Shown: piece after piece, positions 1-12,732 of the stretch
Layout: each line of letters opens with the position of its first letter
Position numbering within the stretch: position 1 is the stretch's first letter
DNA from: Trichosphaerium sp. ATCC 40318
Taxonomy: Eukaryota; Discosea; Flabellinia; Trichosidae
Reading direction: 5' to 3'
Assembly: GCA_038496445.1 (NCBI GenBank)
Contig: JALMLS010000436.1
Span: 49,693 to 113,692 of the forward strand
DNA: 64,000 bases
Program-made: the position numbers and the translations under genes
The notes under the pieces: generated by a model
Seen by the model: only the letters and a program-made list of their open reading frames with translations
Databases searched by the model: none
Told to the model about the DNA's origin: nothing

Positions 1-162
1 TGGAGGAGTTGGAGGCTTATTGAATGTTAGAACTTCACTACGTGACGCTAATACGTACAGAACTTGATGGTACAGGCGATGTCGTAGCCTCTTGTATAAT
101 ATCTGGAAGACTTAAAAAGAAGGATAAGCGAAAGAGAAAAAAAAAAGAAGTCCACTGCTTTC

Positions 163-2344
163 TTACATAGAATAATGACATTCATGCTGGCTAGTATCCT
201 CTGGTTTTTCTATTGTAAATACAGGATTTTGTGGTGTTGGAGGCGGAGGTTGAGATGGTGCACTACTCAATGGAGGTAAAGTGCTGTAAAAAGGAGAAGG
301 GCCTCCTAGTTTACTTGGACTATACAATAAGTTAGTTGGTGTTTGCTTTGTTGATGATACTACAAGAAACGTACTCTAGTAAACTAGGCGTTTTCTTAGG
401 TATACTTGGTCTTATTCTATCAGGTACAGGCCTTTTATTCTCAGTAGAGCTGAAAAATGGTTTAGGCGCTGCTGGTTCACCTGAAGATGAGCATGTGGCA
501 GCACTTGTACAAGTATCAGATCTATCACGATGACTAAATGTAGCTTCTTCGCTTGATAACCTATGCATACATTAGCGCTTGTTAACACTGGAATAAAGAA
601 TATCAAGTAGACTAACGTAGGCAATCTGGGACGGAATTTTTCGCGTCTCGTCTGCGTAGAAAACTTACTCCGTTCGTTTCCGGGAGAACCAGGAGGCTTA
701 GCACCTAAAACAAGGATTAATACAAAAACAAAGTGGCGAGTAGCCAAAATAAAAAAAATCAAACTATACCTCTATTCTTTGCCGGACTTACAGGTGCGGG
801 AACACTAGGAGCAGAATTCGCTCTGACTGTTTGTTGAGGAATAGATAATTTGGACGTTTCTGACTTTATAGACAGCGATGCTGATATAACAGAAGTAGAT
901 AGTGCTGATGATGATAAAGCAGAAGTAGATAAAGCAGAAGTAGATAAAGCTGAATTCGAAAGCGCCGAACGACCAGATTTTCCTGATTTGTTTGATTTAA
1001 ATGATCTCATAGACTGCTGAGAAGACTCAGATGATTCCATTGTACGACGCTTCGCTTTATCCGAGCGTCTTCGCGGTATCTTCTTTTTTTTACTAGAGCC
1101 GTGAGACGACCTCAAAGGACGCGATCTTCCTGGTAAAGACGCAGCTATACTACTTTGAGAAAAAAAAATCTACACTGGTCTATCACAGCACAACGTACTT
1201 CTTCTTGGCTTTCTAGGCTTCTCTCTAGGTACAACCAATGCAGAGTTTGCAATAGTAGGACGTATTCCCTTATCTAGAGAAGCAGACGATGCAGATCTTG
1301 AAGGCTTATTCTTGGAGGACAAAGATAGTTTCCTACGAAGCTTCCTCTCAAAATCAGGTGAAGAGCTTGTCCTCTTAGCCTTTTCTGTAAATGTCACTTT
1401 CGATGCAACCCTTGTATTCTTTGGCAGGCTCTTATGCCTCCTAGACTCCTTGGTACTCTTTGTACTTCCCGTGCTATCTGATTCACGTATTGTATCGCGC
1501 ATAGTTAGAAATCTTCTCTTTGAACTTGAACGTCTAGGTTTTGGTAGCATTGTATTAGCACGCTTCCTGAAAAGGTTCTTTGCGCCTTTTTTTTGTTTTT
1601 CACTCTCTATCAAAAAAGAGTCAATAAGATATCACTATCGCCACCTCTTACGGCGTAGTAGTGGAGACAACATAAAATAAGAGCACTCTTTCAATGGTGT
1701 ATTTAAAAAAAATAAGGCATGCAGTAATGTTTCACGTTCTCACGTGTTTTGCGTCGAAGTACAAAAGAACCAATTTTATACGCACCATCTATTGGTAGTT
1801 CACCTTTTTCGATTGACCATTGAACTTGTAGAATGCCTGTAAAAATACCATCCCTAAGCAAGCTTATCCAATCCGATGTTGGATCGAAGTTACGTAATTG
1901 CTGTCTTACTTCACCTACCTTAGAGAAAAGCCAATAAATAAATCGGTCTAAAACACCCTCCCGTAATTTTTTTTTTGTTTTAATTTTGTAACGTACAACC
2001 CCTGTCTTGTTCCGGACGCGTATGCGCAAGTAGTCTTTTTTACCATTTTTTAAAGGCAAATCAAATTGCTGATTCCAACTAGGACACCCCTAATTACATT
2101 AAGTGATAAAAACGCATCGGATACAGATTATTTTTATGTAATGTATGCCGAAAATTAACCTGTGAGTGCTTTTCCTTTGTTGTTTGCGCTGTTTTGCTCC
2201 AGGATCCTTCAGAACCTGTTTCGAACTGACAATAAACTGGTTTACGCCCTGTATACTGTTCAGCACCATTTTAAGCACCATGACACTGTGTAACGCGTAC
2301 GCACCTAAATCCTTGCCTTCTAGTACGTTCAACCGCAAGTACAT
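163..2344 (-). CDS. C2-domain protein with long Ser/Lys-rich tail
   Basis: A C2 domain is split over the first three exons. The first exon gives LRLNVLEGKDLG, the second a short beta-strand section, and the third CPSWNQQFDLPL followed by YLRIRV, the usual order of a C2 fold that binds membranes, often with calcium. The classic calcium-binding aspartates are largely missing, so binding may be calcium-independent (inference). A helical stretch follows (WLFSKVGEVRQQL), then a long low-complexity tail rich in Ser, Arg and Lys with alternating SALS repeats near 900-980 and a Pro-rich end that stops in HECHYSM. Introns fall near 2160-2090, 1730-1605, 1200-1155, 770-708, 620-565 and 375-320; all splice in phase as GT-AG. 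The start is the first ATG, directly ahead of the domain. The tail looks disordered and a likely phosphorylation target. No specific orthologue recognised. Confidence 0.72.
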
Positions 2345-3788
2345 ACCAGAGAGGCTGTTTAGGCAATCTTAGTCTAACGTTTAGTTCACATTGGCACTCA
2401 GGATTTCAACAAAACTTTACTTCAACGTAACATTCACTAGTAGTGTACAGTAAGCCAAAGTTGCGATGAGTAGCCATTTTTAATACTGTATGGCGCTATT
2501 TGCGGCGGAAGATGCACTCTCCGAGTTCGTTGTATAACGACACTATCTGACGCATTGCTTAGTGTCAAGTGTCTCTCAAACTGGCGAAGAAAAACAATGA
2601 GAAAAAATATTTTCCACAACAGTCAACTCTTCATAATTTTTTTTTTTGTTCCTGCAACCATGTATTTGATGTACTATATTAACGAGAATGGTAAACGCGT
2701 ATACACCTTAAAAGTACGTTCATAATTACACCAAAAAGAGCTAATTGGTGTAGAAAATTGGTCCTAACAAGAAACGAACCAAGTCAGCGCACCCAGGTAA
2801 CATTTTTTTCTCAATTTAAACAATTGTCCAACACACTACTGTAGCGCGTTTCAGCCCAGCTGATCAATACTCACGACAAAGAATCGAAGCGAAGAAACGA
2901 TTTGGCTTGTTGATTACCCAAAAACCTGAAAAACCGCTGTAAATTAATGTCCTAATCGCTTGCTTGGTTTGTGCGCGAATTACGTGCCCAAAAAAACCAT
3001 CGCTCCTCGTTTGAAGCTTCTGGCTCTCGAATTTTGTAAAAAGCATCCTTGTTACTTCTAAATAATAAAAACAAGTACGAGAAACAAAAGTGTCAAATGA
3101 TTTAGTGCAAACTAAACTGCAACATGCTTACTGCAGCAAATCATCTTAGGATAGTACTAGGCCCTTACGCGGGCTAGGCGGTATTGAATTGCACAAAAGG
3201 AAACCACGCTTCGACTTAAAAACAACTTTACGAGTTGCTCTTCCAACCGTGAAGCGTACTTGCATCTATACATGGTGCTGCGCAATCCTTTAGTGCCGTC
3301 TACACGTGCGTACACAAGAAGTCTTCAGAAAGGGTCTGACTTTCAACTCCTAATTGGTTATGTTATTACAAGTGCCAGTATTTAGTGCAAGAGCGAGCGC
3401 ATAATGAGAAGTTCTCAACCAACAACCATCAGTAGGAAGGCTACAAAAAGTATACTCGATCAGGCGAGACGCTCACGCTCATTGGCGTTGGATAAGCAGT
3501 CCAAACGGAATTTATTGCTGGTAAATAACGAAAGATTATTAAACAGTCTCAAAACCCTATAGGACGGTACTAGTATGCAATTAATCAAGATTGCAGTGGA
3601 CAAAAGTGGTCTAGACTTGAAACAAGAAACAGTTGGTGACACGGTGTACGATCTTTGCTTCCAAGGTACGCAATCGTACGTCACTCATATCTCCGTTGAC
3701 GTCATCGACTACAGGCACCGATTTGGTCGAAGTCTTTAAAACCGTACGAAAACAGCGTCTAATTCGTCTATTAACGCATAATTAGGCA
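2345..3788. other. Gene-free stretch between two C2 genes
   Basis: No open frame here is longer than about 75 codons and none has a recognisable motif or clean splice phase with another. The stretch lies between the start codons of two divergent genes, so it presumably contains both promoters. One CACGTG palindrome is at about 3303. I see no repeat or RNA gene. Confidence 0.5.
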
Positions 3789-6692
3789 ATGGAATGTACA
3801 AATGACCAAGCAATCAAGTTTGGCGAGCAACTTTTTACAGAGGGACACATTTCCGCCGTAGATGCCTCAAACGTTGATAAGTTCGAAAATAAAGATCATA
3901 CATACACTATTCGCAAGGTAGGAAATCGCCTATGGCGAAATATTGCGTTTTTTTCATTTAGTTTTTTTATTCAGGCTTCCGTTGTCGAAACGACGTTTGT
4001 ACCTCACCTTGAAGAGTTAACAGACAAGAATACACAAATGGTTGGTGGTAAAGTACTCAAAGTGCACCTTATTAGAGGAATAGATCTTGTAGCAGCTGAT
4101 TCTAATGGATACAGTGACCCGTACGTCAAAAACTTGAACAATTTAATTATTTTTTTTGGTTTTTTTTTATTGCGACTTTCCTTAATAGGAAATCATTGTA
4201 GGTTTTGTAAAATCACTTGTAATGGTACTTCGTACAAAACAAAAGTACACAAGAAGGTAATTAGAGCGTTTTGATGTTTGTAAAAGGTATGTTGTTGAAA
4301 AAACTGAAATTGTTTTAGACGCTTGATCCTATTTGGAATGAAAGTTTTATTTTCACTGAGCAAGAGATAACAGAGATTGTTGTTAAAGTATATGACAAGG
4401 ATACATTATCTAGGGAGTTATTGGGTTCAGCAACAATAACTATGGACAATATCAGAGGTAAGAAAGTGCATGCAGTTGCCAGTGGAAGAACGAAAATTTT
4501 CTGAACTGAACAGAGATGTTAATGTTTTTTTTTTGTTTAGGGACGACAAACAAGTTTATAAAAGGGGAAGAAATTATTAAAACATTTTCGTTGACTGATG
4601 CTAAACATGGCGAGATAGAAATCGGTTTCTTACCCGTCAATTTTGGTAGAAGTACGTCGTCTGTAGTTCCACGAAAATAAAAGCCGTACTGGCTTTTATC
4701 TTTCTTTTTTTTGGTGTTTTACTTGTGTTTATTAAAGGGTTCATAGCTATGACTCCACGATCAATGAGTTTTGAGGATATGCTAAAAGATAGCACAAAAG
4801 ATTGGGATCTTACTAAATTCCGAACAGACACAATAGATGCTGAGGTGTGTTGAAATAATTAAACTATTTTTTTGTTTAATCTCATTGCATTAGGTAACAA
4901 TAAAATGCCCTTCAAACTGGCAAGTGAAAACAGATAGAAGAGTTGTAAAAGGTGTATTGTATTTATTCGAATGTATCAATCAAGTTGTACGTACACCACA
5001 AAGTGCTGTGTTTGTCTCACGGGTTTTTTCTTTACTTTGTTAGCTAGTTTCGAGATTGCTAACTTTCTTTGTTTGTTAGTCCAAGATGTACATCCTAGAG
5101 AGACCAGAAACAATTTTTTCTTATAGTCAATTAAACACAGTATATCAAATGCTTGCACCTAACAAACAAACAATGGCCTCACTGGTAGAACTTAAGGAGG
5201 AGGTATATTACAAACAATCTAACCTGATTTTTTTTCCATCTTGGTTTAAAGTTCCCTTAGCGCATAGCTTATTATAAGTATAGATGTGTTTACTAATATT
5301 ATTGCTAGGAATCTATTGTGTCAAATAATTTGGCATTAAAATATACTGCTGTGACACATTTGAAGAAAGATGATATTTATAAAGCTGAAGTAGCTTATCA
5401 TTTTGAGTACAGTAATCTACTCTATGAAGTACATTATTATAGTATCGGTGATACAGCCGAAGGCGTTAAAAAAACATTAAAGAAGATGGAGGAAGTACGT
5501 GCCAATTTCTTCTTATCACGTGATTGCTATTTGTTCCTGGTTTTTTCTTAGTTTTTTTTTTTTCTGTTTTCTTTCAGTATTCTAGCTTCTTTGTTTGTAA
5601 TCGAAGTTATTTAGGATGTATTTAATTGGATGGTAGCATCGCTACGTTTCACTTCCGAAAATCAAACAGAAAAATTAATGGCGAAGCGACTGGAGACATA
5701 CCAATCTGCTTTGACTACCTTGTATGTCCTTTTCTTTCTTTCTTTTCATCTTGCAAGTAAAATACTCATTGTAACCCAAAAGACGTACTCGTAAGAACTG
5801 GTCTTCTATTGTAGCAAAATGTAACAACGGTCTTTATGTACGAACTTGTTTTAACCTTTAATACCTTTTTTTCTTTTTTGGCGAGTTTCAAGCAATTGTC
5901 AGCTATAAAGCTGTCATCAAATTGAAGTAACTAGACCTATGATATCATAAAAAACTATTATCTAAGGTTCTGCATGCGACCTTACTTTTGTATTCTAGGT
6001 GGCTGTGGATTATCCACCATATATGATACATCAGAGAAGTAAAGCAGTAAATCTTCTTGTATCTTATGAACCACTGGATCCTAATGATCCTATACATGGT
6101 GAATCTATACTTATTCATCCTTTCTGTAATGAAAAGAAGATTGACCATGACAAGATGGAAGCAATGGTAGATAAGTTAAAAGGTATAATGGCAAAGGAGA
6201 AGTTCAAGATATGTCCAGGTACGCTTCTTAAAGAACAACAAAATATCACGTGTTAAAACACGTGTTGCCTTTTTGGATGACATTTTTGAGAACACGTGAC
6301 CTTTGATGTTCACGCGAGCGTCAATAAACACGTGTCACTGTCTGCCTTCTCTGATTTTTGTTCGCTTAGGTGAACTTACAAGAACAATATCAAAAATGAA
6401 GGCTATTGGGTTTACTACAATACGTTTTATGGATACTTCATTTAATGTTACAACTATATACCTATTTGGTACTTTTCAAGTACGTTGTAAGAGTGATGGT
6501 AGTACAAGTGAAGTGACAGCGATGAAGTACGTTTTTTTTTTTTTTTTTTTTTTGAGTATCTTTGGTGTATTGTTTATTTTCATGTGTAGGCAACATGAAA
6601 AAAAATTAAAAGAAGTTTTCAGCTATGTACTAGATAGTGTTGTAGTAACTGAACTTCAAAAACCAGAAACTGAAGGCGATGACAGTCAGTAA
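3789..6692 (+). CDS. C2-domain protein, multi-exon
   Basis: An N-terminal segment of about 60 residues leads into a clear C2 domain: VLKVHLIRGIDLVAADSNGY, SDPFCKITCNG, TLDPIWNESFIF and VVKVYDKDTL. The aspartates of the calcium loops (AADSNGYSDP; VYDKD) are present, so calcium-dependent membrane binding is expected from the family. Downstream is a larger alpha/beta region (about 350 residues) with no motif I recognise; a lipid-binding domain is possible but unproven. The gene has about a dozen exons; good introns lie at about 3919-3973, 4119-4200, 4256-4318, 4458-4540, 4652-4736, 4846-4892, 4990-5079, 5203-5310 and 6528-6588. Some begin GTACGT, others GTAGG, GTAAT or GTAAG. The last long T tract (about 6533-6553) is intronic. 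The end EGDDSQ is acidic. It has no close sequence likeness to the preceding C2 gene outside the domain. Confidence 0.8.
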
Positions 6693-7107
6693 CACAACAA
6701 AAAACCCCAGAAGCCAAAATAAAATTTTTAGAAACCATTTCTTTTTCTATGACTCATACCCTTCCTCGATCAAGTTTGAAAGCAATTCTCTATCAAAAGT
6801 AGCTAATTGCAGCGATTCTTGTACCGGCTTGTCTTGACATGGTATCGGTTTATTAAAGGTTGTAAGTGTATAAGCAGAAAACTAGAATTGAAACCAAAAC
6901 TTAAAACTGCACGACAATTAAAGAATCCAACTTTTAATTAGTGCACTTTCATTTTACTACTCAAAGTAGGTATTGGCATTATCAAACAACCATCTCCTTA
7001 TCACTACTCCTTTATGGTCAACCAATCTGGTTCCACCATGCGTACATAATTTACAATCAATACCTTGCATTTTGTTTACAGAAAATAAGAAATTGCTGGT
7101 CTAATAT

Positions 7108-8986
7108 CTATTGGAGTACTTTTCTGCCATTCTTCATAACACATTGTAGTGTTAGTTTTCCATTTTGATCCCATTCTTTGTACTCACCGTTATCTAAGTT
7201 ATTCCTCATCATACATTGAATACTTATTTGACCATTCTCATACCATTCTTTGTACTCTCCTTCATACTTTGAGTTCACACAGTAGCATTGTATACATAAA
7301 TTCCCGTTTTGGTACCATTCCTTGTACTCTCCTTCTTTCTTACCTCTCTTTGAAGAGTGCTCACAACGAAGTTGACCACATTCATACCACATCCTAGCTA
7401 AACCTTCAGCTTGTCCATTGACACGAGTCAAGCATCGTTTCATTTGTCCATTGGGGTACCATTCTTTTTCTTCTCCATGAGGAATACTGTCCTTTACATA
7501 AAACTGTAAAAACAACTGTCCATTCCTGTGCCAACTTTTTACTTCGCCTTGTACTTTGTCATTCCATCGGTAGAGGCACTTTGACACTTGTCCATTATCA
7601 TAGAACTCTTCATACTTTCCTGCAGTTTTTCCATTCTCTGCTGCATACCGTACTTGTAGTTTACCATTTTCATACCATTGCCTACACTCTCCATGTTTTA
7701 AGCCGTGTTTCCAAAATCGTTGAGATGACATCTGTCCACTACTGTACCAGCAATCATGTTCTCCTTCTTTTTTTCCATTGCGTATAGTATAAACCTGTTT
7801 CATTTGTCCATTTTCATACCACTCTTCCACTAATCCTTCCATCACATCATTGATATAACGTACACACAACGCAAGTTGTGTATTTTCATGCCACTGCTTG
7901 TATTTACCATTCTTCTTTCCGTTCTTGTACTCGCAACTTTTTATCTTATTCCCATCTTTATACATGACATTCTTGCCATCCGGTATGCCATTCTTTACCT
8001 CAAGACTACTTGTAATTTGTCCATCCTCATCCCACTTTTTCACAATACCATAAGGCCTACCATTGCAACAGAATCTTTCGGCTTTTCTTGTTCCATTTTC
8101 GTGGTAGTGCGTTTCTTTTAGACATTGCATGCCATGTATAATTTCCAAGTTGCCTTCTTTGATCATTTGTTGGTTATAGCAATCATCTGTGCTATCTTCG
8201 AAGAATAAACAAGATTTAAGGTTCCCATTCTCATAATATTCTTTCTTAAACCGCACTATTTTATTGCAATGAACAAAGAAGTGTATCTTTAGTTTGCCAT
8301 TTTTATACCACATTTTTACTTCACCTTCTGATACTCCATTGTTTACACTGATAGAGGCTTCCATATTACCATTTTCATACCACTTTTGGAGTATTCCTTC
8401 GCACTTGTCATTTTTACACCAGCCTTGTTCAGATATCTGTCCGTTTTCATACCACTTTTGGAGCTTACCGATCTTCTTGCCATGTTCATACAAGCAATGG
8501 AATGCAATCTGTCCGTTCGAGTACCACTGTTTTCTCTCTCCATGGAACTCGTTATTCAGGAAGAACACTTCATGATGCAGCTGCCCATTTTCATGCCACC
8601 ACAATCCTTTTCCTGTTGCCTTTCCATACTCATGGTAGTAATGCACCTCAAGTTGTCCGTTTTTATACCAGTCTTTCGACTCACCCACAGGTAGTTGAAT
8701 CATGGCCTTTAACTCTCCTGTTGAATACCACTGCTTCCAGGTACCCTTTTTTCTAAAGTCATTCGTAAAATGAGTGTTTTTAGCAGCTGCAGCAGACAGT
8801 AGGTGATATTTTATGAACACTTCTTTGTCGAGCGAGCATATGGAACATTGAATATCGCTTGGTAATTGTGTCAGAAGACCATGTGATACTGAACGAGCTA
8901 AAGAATAAAACTTAGCCACTAAAAATACGAGAAAGTTATAGGTACGCACCGTGTATTCTCTGTATTTTCTTTTGTAAGGTTTGCAT
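7108..8986 (-). CDS. F-box-like protein with about 23 MORN-variant (YwqK-type) repeats
   Basis: The long exon encodes tandem units of about 24 residues built on WYENGQ, the MORN-variant repeat known from bacterial YwqK proteins and some protists. I count about 23, a few degenerate (residue 110 to the end). The long frame has no ATG near its 5' end. Starting at the ATG at 8986 and removing a 51-nt intron (GTGCGT to CTTTAG, about 8948-8898) joins MQTLQKKIQRIHA to the rest in perfect phase. Just after follows LPSDIQ..LDKEVF, an F-box-like segment also present in the smaller gene at 57776-58459. By analogy the protein could recruit a substrate to an SCF ubiquitin ligase, with the repeats as binding surface (inference). 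C terminus MKNGRKVLQ is short of a full unit. Confidence 0.82.
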
Positions 8987-9667
8987 AAGTAATACCAAGA
9001 ATTGTTCCAACGTGTCAACAAACTTGTTGACCTGATATTTCTGCTTTTAAGTAAGACATTGGCTAAGTGTTGTGCACATTTGCCCTACTGTGTTACACAG
9101 TTATCCTTTGGTATTCTTAGAATACATGTGTATTTAGTCACGCTTTCGTCAATCAGAGCTATTTCCCTTTAGCTACTTAGGCGTTGTACGTTTTTAGAAG
9201 ATAAACACTACACGGTCGCTTTGGAGTTCACTAAGTTTTTTGGCTCATACATATTCACGTGGTGCCAATCGTTTCGCCTATTAAACTCCACTGAACTTCA
9301 CTTTCTTAGATTGTGAAATTTATTGACCACGTGCCTATTGATAAACTGTTGATATTGGCTCAAAGATGCTGAGAAGTACCCTGCTAAATCGTGTAGGTAA
9401 CACCAGTTATTAAAGTGGTAGAGTGTTCACTTGTTTTTGGTTAGATCTATGTTAGCTCATCGCAGAGAGCCAACGCATGCAATGGATTGACCCTTTGGGC
9501 TCAAGTTTCACTTAGTTTTTCTTCGCAAGATATTTTATACGCGAGGCTTTAAGACGCGGCGTGTCATTGGTACAATCTGTAGTATTCTACTCAGTTTTTT
9601 GCGAAGTATAAAGTTTATTACTTTAGATGTTTTTGACTTAGTACACGTGTTTCATATTTATTGTATT
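8987..9667. other. Gene-free stretch
   Basis: I find no coding exon, RNA gene or repeat. It holds the 5' flank of the MORN-variant gene and the 3' flank of the monooxygenase gene. Three CACGTG palindromes occur at about 9255, 9332 and 9643. Confidence 0.5.
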
Positions 9668-12199
9668 CTAAAGTTTTGATTTAATCATGTACTGTGGTTT
9701 TCTATTTGGGTCTGTTAATCTATACTGAGAAGGATACAATGGTTCCTTTGTTAACTTATCATAGCTTTCTTTTGATTTATCAATTTCAGGGAAGCATCCA
9801 ACATCTTTTGCAAGATCATCCACGTAAGGTCCAAAACGTATAACCATACCGAACTTTGGCTTTCTCTTATTATATTCTTTTAATTTTTCATCTATCCATT
9901 CTTCTTTGATAGCTCTTGTTGGTTTTGTAATACGACCTTAGAAAGAGAAAAAAGTTAACAAAAAAAAAATATCAAAAAAAAAAAAACAGAGTTGGGACAA
10001 CTACGAGTATCATATTTGATTCATCTCAGTTAAATTCGAGAATATATTATTTTAATATGTTTTTAAGATAATAAAGGAACGAATTTAACAAAAGGACTGA
10101 AAACGCAGGAGAAAAAACAATATTGTTTTGAAGAGTTTTTTTTTGCACCTGAGCTTATTCCTGCAGCCCACCTAGCCTGCATTTCTGCCACAACAAAGAT
10201 AGCACCCAAAGTATCGCTCTGAGCGAGAAAGAATAAATTATCAAACTTCTCATGCATCACGTGTTTGTATAGCCTCATTCTACCAGGACCAACAGGAGCT
10301 ACTAAGTCTTCATCGAAGAAAGGAAAATGTAGCAAATTATATCCAGTCGCCAAAATAACGATATCATAGGACTCATGATTACCATCTACGAATGTAACAC
10401 CATCGCTTGTAAATGTATCAATATCTGGCTTACATACAAGTCGACCTGTTTCTAAATGATCAAGTAATAGAGGTACATCCTTAGATATAGAAAGTTGGAT
10501 TTTTGATGGATGTTCTTTTTTTGGTTGAGGGAAACCAAGGTTTACTAAAGCTTTCGTTGTTGGTAAGCAGAATTGAAAGACATCTTTTGCTCTTTCTTCT
10601 GGAGTACTATTATTCTTATCTCTTGTGATAAAGTATTGATCAAGTGGTATATCTTTTGAATCAAAATGTCGAGGAATAACATAAACACCACTACAAAAAA
10701 GTAAAGTAAGAAAAAACCCGACGAAAAATTATTGCATTCGGCAATTTTGTTCTACCACTTTTAGCACGTGGTTGCTGGTAAAAGAAGTTGTACAATTTAC
10801 CAGAGATCTGGTAAGACCAAATACTTGGTGATTCAGTTTAGTTCAGGGCAGTCTTACAACCATTATGTTGTCCGAAAGCTTTTTTTTTAATTCTATTTGG
10901 GACTGGTACGATAAAAATGATACGTACGTTCTTATAGCAATATGTGTTGATTTAGAAACAGAAGCTATAGCTATAGAAATATCTAGTCCACTATTTCCAG
11001 CACCAACGATTAAAACACGTTTATCAACAAACTCGGAAACAGAGCGAACTTTCTGAGAATGCATTATTTTACCCTGAAACGTGCTTTTCCCTACAACAAA
11101 CAACGATTAATACTAAAGATACAATAAAGAAATACATCAAAAACAACAGGTTTGCATTTGAAATGATTGCAGTCATCATAGATTTGAAGGACAAATGATC
11201 TTTAGGGACAATCCAGAACGAACGATCAAAAAACAAAGGGGAGCATTTGCTTGCCTTTGAAAAATGGTATTTTAGGAGATGCGAATTGTCCGCTGCATAC
11301 GAAGATACCGTCAACCACAAGCCAAAGTACTTGTGACTTGTTTCTACATCTATAAGCCACTTTCCATTTATTTCCAACAGGTATAGCTCTTACGACTTTA
11401 CATCCAAACTAAAATTTTTTTTTAATGTTAGCCTTCCTTCTACAGTATTCAAAAAATCCAATCACAAAACGTCATTGCAAAATTAAGTATTTATCAATAT
11501 TTCTCACCCAACGAAAACGCTCATACGATAAATAAGGGTATGAAGTTTCGATGAACAATAGAAGAAAAAAAAAATTCCACAAAAAAAAAAAAGAACACGT
11601 GCACTCAAGTGCCACGTTCTTGTTTGAGCTTTCTTGAGCGTAAAAAAAAATACGTTACACGTACTTTAATGCGCTGATAAAGGTCATACTTGAGAGCGTA
11701 CTCTCGTAAGTAATCAACAATTTGCCTATGGTTTGCGTAGTGACTATCACACTTCATTTCAAAGTCCGAAAAGCCCATCATTTTAGCTGAAGAGTTTGAC
11801 TGTAGAAACTCATATGCACAAGCGTTACTTGACTCATCGCCTAAAACAGACGTAGTTTAGCGGTTTAATTCATGTTTAGAGTCGTTTAAATAAACAGAAA
11901 AGTTTAAAACAGTCTGTAAGCGCCAAAACCGCCTAAAAAACGCGCGAGCGTTTAAATTGATAGTAATAAGCGTACGTTTTTCATCGTAGACCCAAACGCC
12001 ACCCAAGGAGTCGCTTTGTTCGAATACTATTGGTATTAAGCCTTCTTCGAGAAGGGCCTTTGCGCTGGCTAACCTACAAGCGGTGTTTATAACGTTTAAG
12101 AAAAACCTTTTTTCATTACCCACTAGAACCTGCGCCAATGACTGCTACGGTACCGCGTCGTAGCGTGTGACGTACTGCTGTGAGTTTTGGTATGAACAT
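9668..12199 (-). CDS. Flavin-containing monooxygenase (FMO family)
   Basis: The protein, about 495 residues, should oxygenate soft nucleophiles (N or S) using FAD and NADPH. Visible family marks in order: VAVIGAGSSG (FAD Rossmann motif, residue about 17), an EQSDSLGGVW strand end, FQGKIMHS (variant of the FMO signature FxGxxxHSxxY), VLIVGAGNSGLD (NADPH motif) and ILATGYN near the C-terminal third. Seven exons are needed. Introns start GTAATG, GTACGC, GTACGT, GCAAGC, GTACGT and GTGCAA. The GC-AG intron at about 11250-11096 is required to give FKG/KSTFQG in frame. The start ATG at 12199 gives a 17-residue leader before the glycine motif; no ATG occurs closer. The 3' exon ends QYMIKSKL. A small gene on the other strand begins at 12192, so the two starts overlap head to head. 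Confidence 0.9.
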
Positions 12200-12641
12200 T
12201 ACAAAACAAAGGAAGAAAAGGTATCACAACTTAACCAAAACCGATTACTTGTTGGTAGCTTTGGCCGGTACTGGTATAATTTTCTAGGCTGTAAAGTAGT
12301 CTATGTACCTTCAGTTCCAAATGCTGTTGATGACACGAGACTGAACAGACATGGCAACAGTAGCGAAGTTTTGTTAGCCTGTAAGTTAAATCACGTGATT
12401 GAGTTTGTTTGGTTTTGGTAGTTTGTTCATTCCCACATGAACTTCAGCGCTTGAGGCTTTTAAAACTCCGGTATATGATTGTGTACAAAGAAATTATGGA
12501 GTAGTTACCTTTGCTACAGCCACTAACCTCAAAGTAATGGACGAAAAATTGCCTGAAGTTTGTGTACCAATGGGAACTGTACTCCTACTGAGTTTCACCA
12601 GGTTACTTCCCGTGTGTACCTACTCAGCCTATTGTCTATAG
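12192..12641 (+). CDS. Small unknown protein, divergent from the monooxygenase
   Basis: Two or three exons splice cleanly. An ATG at 12192 opens MNITKQRKKRYHN and a hydrophobic run (YLLVALA). A 47-nt intron (GTACTGG to CTTCAG, about 12271-12317) leads to PNAVDDTRLNRHGNSSEVLLA. A second (GTAAGT to CTTCAG, about 12381-12448) leads to LEAFKTPVYDCVQRNYG and a stop after CTYSAYCL. About 100-110 residues in all. The good donor and acceptor sites and shared phase argue that it is real, but I recognise no domain. Its start codon overlaps that of the oppositely oriented monooxygenase by a few bases, which makes one of the two starts suspect. A basic N terminus followed by a hydrophobic segment would suit a small membrane or organelle protein (inference). 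Confidence 0.38.
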
Positions 12642-12732
12642 CAGTGCTTATAGAACTGTACTTGTTAGCTTTTCAGTTGGCTATACCTAAGAAACGTGCT
12701 ACTATAAAAATCAATCAACTTTTTTATTTACA

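Noticed and set aside
320-390. Introns as short as 19-29 nt in several genes
   Set aside because: Each apparent mini-intron (for instance near 370, 590, 12255, 16940) can be replaced by a 40-55 nt intron that uses the same donor or a nearby one and keeps the frame, so ultra-short introns are not needed.
6533-6553. Long T tracts (also 55990-56015) as microsatellites
   Set aside because: Both are inside introns next to acceptors and are simply long polypyrimidine tracts.
7149-8756. Many plus-strand open frames opposite the MORN-variant gene
   Set aside because: They are mirror images of the repeat coding frame; the minus-strand protein is the one with a regular repeat.
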